Source: Elymus sibiricus (lineage: Eukaryota; Streptophyta; Magnoliopsida; Poales; Poaceae). From it: a DNA stretch of 64,000 nucleotides. Shown one piece after another: positions 58,393 through 64,000 of the stretch. The stretch covers positions 244,163,595 through 244,227,594 of the forward strand of contig CM077671.1 in NCBI GenBank assembly GCA_039707655.1, written 5' to 3'. The notes below the pieces were generated by a model. The model searched no databases, had not been told where the DNA came from, and saw nothing but the letters and a program-made list of their open reading frames with translations. The first letter of the stretch is position 1. Each line of letters begins with the position of its first letter. The position numbers and the translations under genes are program-made.

Positions 58393-58904
58393 TGTCGTGG
58401 TTTTGTCATGGCAGATGTCCCTGTGAAAGGACTTAGGTTCGAGGCCATCGCTAAGGCGGTGAGCTCGAAGGGGTTGATCGGAATCGGGAGACAAGGGTTA
58501 CCCAGGTTTGACCCCTCGGAAAAAGGTAAAAGCCTACGTCCTGCTTTGTGTTGTATTGATTGGGTATTGATTACAAGGGAGCGAGTTCGCTTGACCTAGC
58601 TATCGATGAGTTGTTTCGTGGCCTAAGCCGCCCAGGTAACCCGCCTTTATATACACAGGTCAAGGCCCTGGACTTACAAGAGTCCGGGCCGGGTTATACT
58701 TGATAACCGACCTCACCTCTAACTACACATGCCTTGTCTAACAAGCCGCCACCGGCGGCTCAAGTCCGCCGGGTTACATCCTGTCTTTCGGTTCTGGGCC
58801 TCTAGGCCCACTGAATAAGCTTACTCCTAACCTTGTCGTAAGCCACCAACCGTATGACCCGGCCCCTCCTGGGCGGGTCTCACCATGGGGTTATATCCCC
58901 AACA
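58393..58904 (-). repeat. 3' LTR of gypsy B
   Basis: 512 bp, plus strand TGTCGTGGTTTTGTCATGG to TATATCCCCAACA. Shorter than the gypsy A LTR and without the 26-bp tandem array. Confidence 0.7.
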
Positions 58905-59201
58905 TTAGGCAACAGATTGATTTGAACTGGTTCATGTCAATCTCCAAATCTTCTGGTTGGCGAGCCTTGCCTTCTCTGATAATCTTCATGACCCGCCAAA
59001 AATGGGTGGCCGTTGCTTCTGACAAGCTTTCATGACCCGCCGTGACGTCATCAGAAAAATCACAAAAGATTCCTCTGACGTCGGAACGGATCTTTCCTCA
59101 TTAATATGACCAGCCCGAAAATCGAGGCGTCTCCTTAGTTTAATCATCATCGTGCTCCCTCGATTCCCGCACCGGACCGTTTGTGAGACCATTATAACCT
59201 T

Positions 59202-59210
59202 TATAAATAA
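59202..59210 (+). promoter_or_regulatory. TATA box of the antisense gene in gypsy B
   Basis: TATAAATAA preceded by ATTATAACCTT and followed ~25-30 bp later by a C/T-rich leader. The ATG used is ~725 bp downstream, so a long leader or a leader intron is implied. Confidence 0.45.
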
Positions 59211-59934
59211 GCATGGGGGGATATCACTTTCATTTTCCCCGCCGCCACCTTCTTCTTCTTCCTCTGGACCACCGAAGCTCGCCGCGCCACCGAAGCTCGC
59301 CGCGCCAATCAGTCCTCACCGTCTTCGTCGACACCGGCCACTGCATCAACCTGAACGCGTCCAGAACATCACCGCATCCGCTCGCATCTTCAAGGTTTCA
59401 TTGCTGCCCCTTGTCAGATCGGCGCTAGTCTTTTAAATCTCCCCCGAGTTCGTCAGGCTTCTTCGGTGTTCATCACCGTTCATCAGAACGTCCTTCATAG
59501 ATTTAGATAAAAAACACCTCTTTAGGGCCCCGTAATACTGCCCAAATCATGCGGCCTTCCGCTCCATAATCACGCCATACTCATTATAGATCTACAGCTC
59601 CTTTCAATCTGCCTAGAAAATGCATGTTCTTCCACCGACCTTTTAGGGCTAGAATTATTTTTCTTTTTCCCTCGCCCGTAGATCTTGAATCCATAGTCGT
59701 GGTTGCAGAATCTATTTCTCAACACTTAGCAACCTTTCAGTCTCTGCTGATAAACTTGACCCACCGTAAAGCTGCCGGCTCACACTGTCATACCGCAAAT
59801 AGCTTCGGCGGCTCATAATTTTATATTGACCCGCCAAACGCTGTCACCATTTCTAGTCATAGCGACCTTGGTCAGAATGTATGTTTAACCCGCCGAATAC
59901 TCATATCTTCCCGCAGCTTTCCCAAGCCGCCGCC

Positions 59935-62900
59935 ATGTCTAAAACCCCGTCTACCTGCAATTGGGTAAAGTCCGGAGTGACTGGAGAGTCACTCAAAGAA
60001 TTTGTCACCATGGGAGTTCTACCGGCTCAGGATGTTATCCACTGGCAGGATCCAAGCAATGAGACTACCCCTAAATCCAAATACGGGGAAGTCATTGTCT
60101 TCACAGACCATCTTCTTCGTGGTTTCTCCCCGCCCGGGTCCAAGTTTTTCCGGGACGTCTTACACGCATTCAAACTGCACCCCCAAGACATTGGCCCGAA
60201 TTCTGTCACCAATATGTGCCAATTTCAAACTTTCTGTGAGGCCTACCTTCAAGAGGAACCGTCTGTCGATCTCTTCAAAGAGTATTTCTACATCAACCGC
60301 CAAACAGAAATGGCGGACGGGTTAAGCCTCGAGCTCGGGGGCATTACTCTTCAGAGGCGGAGGGATGTACTCTTCCCAGCAGCAACCTTGCCAAGTCACC
60401 CCAAAGAGTGGAACAAGACTTGGTTCTACTGCCAAGACACTTCACCAGAGGGGGAGAACCCACTGCCGGGTTACCGTCCTTACCGGCTTAGCACGGATAC
60501 GGAGCTTCCAGACCGGATGTCAGCCGCCGGACATGCTCAATATGCCTCCACTTTCTCAAAGGTCGGGGCCCTGTTAGCTAATGGATTAACGGGTGTTGAT
60601 CTGACTCGCTGCTGGGTCTCTTGGAGGATTCTGCTGTTGAGCCGCCGGGGCGCCTTAATGTGCCAGTATACTGGTAAGGTAGATGACCCTCAACGGTTCA
60701 ACCAGACCCCTTTGAAGGATCAGGATCTCAACACTATCGTCAAGTCTTTGCTGGGGGAATCATTAGCCGCCTGCAGCAAGACTAGCTTAAGCCCCTTCTC
60801 AGCACTTAACCCGGCTCCGGATGTAAGTCCTTTCATCCTAACCCTCATCCATTCTTTTAATGTTGTACTTTACATAATTTATTAAACCTTTTCTGCCAAT
60901 ATGCTTTGCCATGTGTAGGCCGGCTCTTCTTTCTGCAAAAAACTGTTGCCCCCTACTCTCAAGAAGAAAAACAAAGTCCCCAAGGCGACCAAATCCAAGG
61001 TACCAACTCGCCGGAAGAGGCAATCATGCGAAGATTTATTCGATTTCAATGACTCAGAGGTAGAACTTGACCCCTTTGGCCTTCTCTTTATGCAACTCAT
61101 TGACGACGATTACTCACAGGAAGAAGCAGAAACAAGTCATGCCGATGTTGCCGAGGTAACCATTGATTCCTCTGACTCGGATCTTTCACCAGTAAAGAGA
61201 GTACGACGGGCTGTACGGAAGGTAAAGAGTTCCCGTCCTTTTGCTCACTTGGGTCTTTACTTTCTTTTGAAGAAACAGCAAGACGACAGCAGACGTCAGA
61301 CCCGGAGCACCGGCTCTGGAGACCTTTTAGCCGGCTTACCCAATGAGCCGGCCCCTCGAAAACAGCGCACTGAAGTACTTTCTTGTCTTGAGCTTATTTT
61401 TCCTGTATGCTATCCTTGCAGCCTATCAGTGTTTTACAATGCTAACATTTTCAGGACTCACCTCCTTCTTCCGGTGACTCAACTGCTTCAAAGTTGCCTC
61501 CCCTTATCATCAACCAGGGGTAAGTATGTTTATATCCCACTCTTTGTATTAATAGTCCATCCTTAGTCATTGATGTGTAATTTTAACTTTGCTTCACAGG
61601 GCTCAAGCCAAACGGAGAAAAACTGGCGGGTCAGCCGCTGCTCCTGATGTTCCAGAGCCGGCAATTCCAAAGCCAAGCATCCCTGAAGCTCATGTTGAGC
61701 CTTCTGAAACTGCCAAAGACACTCATGAAGAAGCTCCTCAGCACAATGAGCCGGCGGATATGGATATTGAAGCTCCCGAAGCTCATACAGAAGCTGATCC
61801 TAAGCCGCCCAGCCCCCAGCCAACAACTGAAGACGTGACTTCTCATGAAGAAGTTACTGTTACCGGGGCGGCTCACAAGTCTTCGGTGCCTTCCAAGACA
61901 CTATCGAAGCATACCAGCAAGGATGAGGCAGCTCATCTCGGGGAAGGGAAGATGCAATTTGATCTTCCCAACCTTGAAAAGCTTACCGCCAAAGAATTAC
62001 ATGCTGGCTACCTGAGCCGTCTGTCCGCAAGCCGGGATATGGAAGCCAACCTGGTTGGCATGATGAAGAAGAAATACGAGGTACTTCACTTCCCTTGCTT
62101 TTCCATGTATATACTTATGTAGCCCCCAAGAACCGGTTGATCTCTCCAAAAAAGGTCAGCCGGGTCTTCAATCACTTGTAAGATCGCGATGTAGCCCCCA
62201 AGGGCCGGGTCATTACCTAAGTAATGAGCCGGCGCTCAATCATAGATTAAGAGCCAAGCGTAGCCCCCAAGGGCCGGGTCATTTCCTAAGTAATGAGCCG
62301 GCACTCAATCATAAATTAAGAGCCAAGTGTAGCCCCCAAGGGTTGGGTCATTACCTAAGTAATGAGCCGGCGCTCAATCATAGATTAAGAGCCAATTGTA
62401 GCCCCCAAGGGTCGGGTCATTACCTAAGTAATGAGCCGGCACTCAATCATAGATTAAGAGCCAAGCGTAGCCCCCAAGGGCCGGGTCATTACCTAAGTAA
62501 TGAGCCGGCACTCAATCATAAATTAAGAGCCAAGTGTAGCCCCCAAGGTCAGGTCATTACCTAAGTAATGAGCCGGCACTCAATCACAGATTAAGAGCCA
62601 AGCATAGCCCCCAAGAGCCGGGTCATTGCCTAAGTAATGAGCCGGCTCTATAAGAAAGAGCTGAGATACATTAGCCCCCAAGTGTCAAGTAAATTGCTTG
62701 CAATCTGCTTGGGACTTGTAATAATTGTGCTAATATTTAACAAAAATCAGTATGAGCCGTACCGGTGGCTTTAAAATTAACAACCTTGCTCTGTTATAAC
62801 TTGCCCTGTGCAGGAATCTTTGAATGCTGCTGAGTCGGCCGTGTCAGACCTTAAGGAGAGTCTGGCCTTGCAACAGAAAGGCCGAGCAGAATCTGACGCC

Positions 62901-63858
62901 AAGCACCAGATAACCTTGACTGAGCTGGATGTGATCAAGGCCGAGCTCAAAACCTTCAAGAAAGACGCCGAGTCAATCCAAGCCGCCCTGACCAAGTGCG
63001 CTGAAGATGCAGAGGGCCGTCTCAAAACGATCACTGGCGAGCTGAATAAGCTGAAAGGCTAGATATCTCGCATGATTGGAGCCGTGTTTGGTAACTATTC
63101 TTTGCATCCTTCAATACTCAAAAAGAAATCTACAGAAATTTGTTCCGGCGGCTTATAATATCTGATTTGCTTGTAGGTGAACGGAGCCGCCAACTCTCAG
63201 ATGACAGCCTGTTGAAGCTCAAGGCGTTATACTCTCTGACAGAACAGTTGTACGTCGGGTCTCTAATTACCATCAAGGCTGTCATGACTAAGAGGGGTGT
63301 TCCCAAGTTCATGAAGGGCGTGCTGGAAACCATGTCGACCATCCCGAAGCAGCTAGAAGAACTAAAGAGATCAGCCGCCCGCAAGGGCGCAATTGCTACT
63401 TTGAGCCGGTCGCTGGCTTATGCCCCGGAGCTTAACCCGGCGGAGATGATGGATGGCTTCCCTCAACTGAAGCATGATGACTCGAAGTTTACACAAGATG
63501 ATTACTCTCGCTGTCATAAGGCGTCCGGGTCCTGGCAAGCCGGCTGGCCGCAGAAGCTGACCTGTCAGTATATCAGGCGGCTTACTCCGAAGATACCAAG
63601 CGTGTTTGAGGCCCCACTTTCGAAGCCAAGAGCCTGATTCCTCAACGCCGTAAGCACCTCTTCGCTCCTGATGTTGACCCATCTCCCATCATGCACGATG
63701 AAGCCAAGTTCGAAGCTTTAACCAACTACAATTGGGATGTGGACAACCTCCAGAGCCAGGAGACCGAAGACCCGGCGCAGGATGACCCAGCGGCGAGTTA
63801 TAGAAAAACTTTTGCATCATGTGAAGGTAACCCGGCCTTGTTTAATTCGCCGGGTTAG
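59935..63858 (+). pseudogene. 'putative gypsy type transposon' (Transposase_28-type) gene, six exons, antisense in gypsy B
   Basis: Start ATG 59935 in GCCGCCGCCATGT context. Exons with canonical splice sites, all in phase: 59935-60822, 60919-61374, 61455-61519, 61600-62080, 62814-63090, 63177 onward. Exon 1 (296 codons) is the conserved domain: WVKSGVTGESLKEFVTMGVL, GFSPPGSKFFRDVLHAFKLH, EEPSVDLFKEYFYINRQTE, WFYCQDTSPEGENPLPGYRP, CWVSWRILLLSRR. Exons 2-4 are acidic/basic low complexity (KKKNKVPKATKSK; PEPAIPKPSIPEAH). Exons 5-6 look coiled-coil. A TAG (63060-63062) in exon 5 and a frameshift at about 63530-63600 break the 3' part; a second frame (RRKHLFAPDVDPSPIMHDEA) continues to TAG 63856-63858. 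The family is widespread in grass gypsy elements; its role is unknown. Confidence 0.75.
62191..62690 (+). repeat. 69-bp tandem repeats inside intron 4 of the antisense gene
   Basis: About seven copies of GTAGCCCCCAAGGGCCGGG-started units with exact 69-bp period (62192, 62261, 62330, 62399, 62468, 62537, 62606). Each includes the inverted repeat CATTAC CTAA GTAATG and GAGCCGGC. They lie between the donor at 62081 and the acceptor at 62813. Confidence 0.85.
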
Positions 63859-64000
63859 AATTTGCTGAGAAAATTTGATGTCTGCAACTTTTGGGCATTT
63901 TGAACAACCTTGTAATAGCAGTAGGAAAACATTTAACTGCCTGCTCTTGTGCTTTTGACGCACTGTTTAAGCTTCCTCCGGTGACTTAGCAAATCCGCCT

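Larger units (their letters stand above)
58393..64000 (-). mobile_element. gypsy element B, partial (runs off the window)
   Basis: Starts with an LTR (58393-58904) whose reverse complement resembles the LTR of gypsy A at both ends (TGTTGGGGATATAACCCC; CATGACAAAACCACGACA). The adjoining TTAGGCAACAGATTGATTTG aligns with the reverse complement of the polypurine-side internal sequence of gypsy A. So the element lies on the minus strand with its 3' LTR here. Its internal region carries a multi-exon gene on the plus strand, antisense to the element. Confidence 0.75.

Noticed and set aside
62191..62690. CRISPR array
   Set aside because: Units are contiguous 69-bp tandem repeats without unique spacers, in a plant retrotransposon.

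Overview
The window looks like intergenic, repeat-dominated DNA of a large-genome grass, most likely Triticeae (wheat, Aegilops, barley, rye). Evidence: Angela/WIS-like Ty1-copia elements, Sabrina/WHAM-like Ty3-gypsy LTRs, CACTA elements with TTTGCCGTCTGC subterminal repeats, a long-TIR Mutator-like element, Stowaway-like and hAT-like MITEs, and a gypsy element carrying the 'putative gypsy type transposon' gene (Pfam Transposase_28 type). No ordinary housekeeping gene, rRNA or functional tRNA was recognised. Family names rest on recalled similarity, not a search.

Left part (1-13402 plus 30437-31315): an old substrate with four gene-like units, all on the minus strand: a PE-rich pseudogene (267-761), a three-exon gene with a zf-XS-like zinc finger and an intact reading frame (2660-3957), a short pseudogene next to a GC-rich hAT-like MITE (11012-11407), and a proline/acid-rich pseudogene split in two (12700-13402 and 30437-30828). 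Their flanks share sequence although their coding parts do not. A non-coding gypsy derivative (4382-10075) lies between units two and three; its right LTR holds a Mutator-like element with 9-bp target-site duplication (TSD), whose ~0.5-kb TIRs contain tRNA-like sequence.

Middle (13403-30436): one minus-strand Sabrina/WHAM-like gypsy element with TSD GTACC, inserted inside the fourth unit. It carries two later insertions: an 869-bp solo LTR (TSD ATGAC) in pol, and a 6,955-bp CACTA element (TSD GTG) in its 5' LTR. The CACTA encodes only a decayed Transposase_24-type protein and carries long CTT, telomere-like and G-rich repeat arrays.

Right part (31316-64000): low-information DNA with a 1-kb tandem duplication, two LTR fragments, and the left end of a second CACTA element (from 37698) with a Stowaway-like MITE and a B3-like gene remnant. 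This is interrupted by a Ty1-copia complex arranged LTR-internal-LTR-shortened internal-LTR. Two gypsy elements of one family sit in this complex in opposite orientation: A (47787-54336, complete, TSD GAAAG, apparently young, non-coding) and B (58393 to beyond the window). B carries a multi-exon gene antisense to its LTRs with its own TATA-like promoter.

Inferred order: substrate, then gypsy/CACTA insertions, then copia recombination, then the latest insertions (solo LTR, CACTA in LTR, Mutator-like element, gypsy A and B). Nearly every coding remnant is broken by stops or frameshifts; the clearest open multi-exon gene is the zf-XS-like one.
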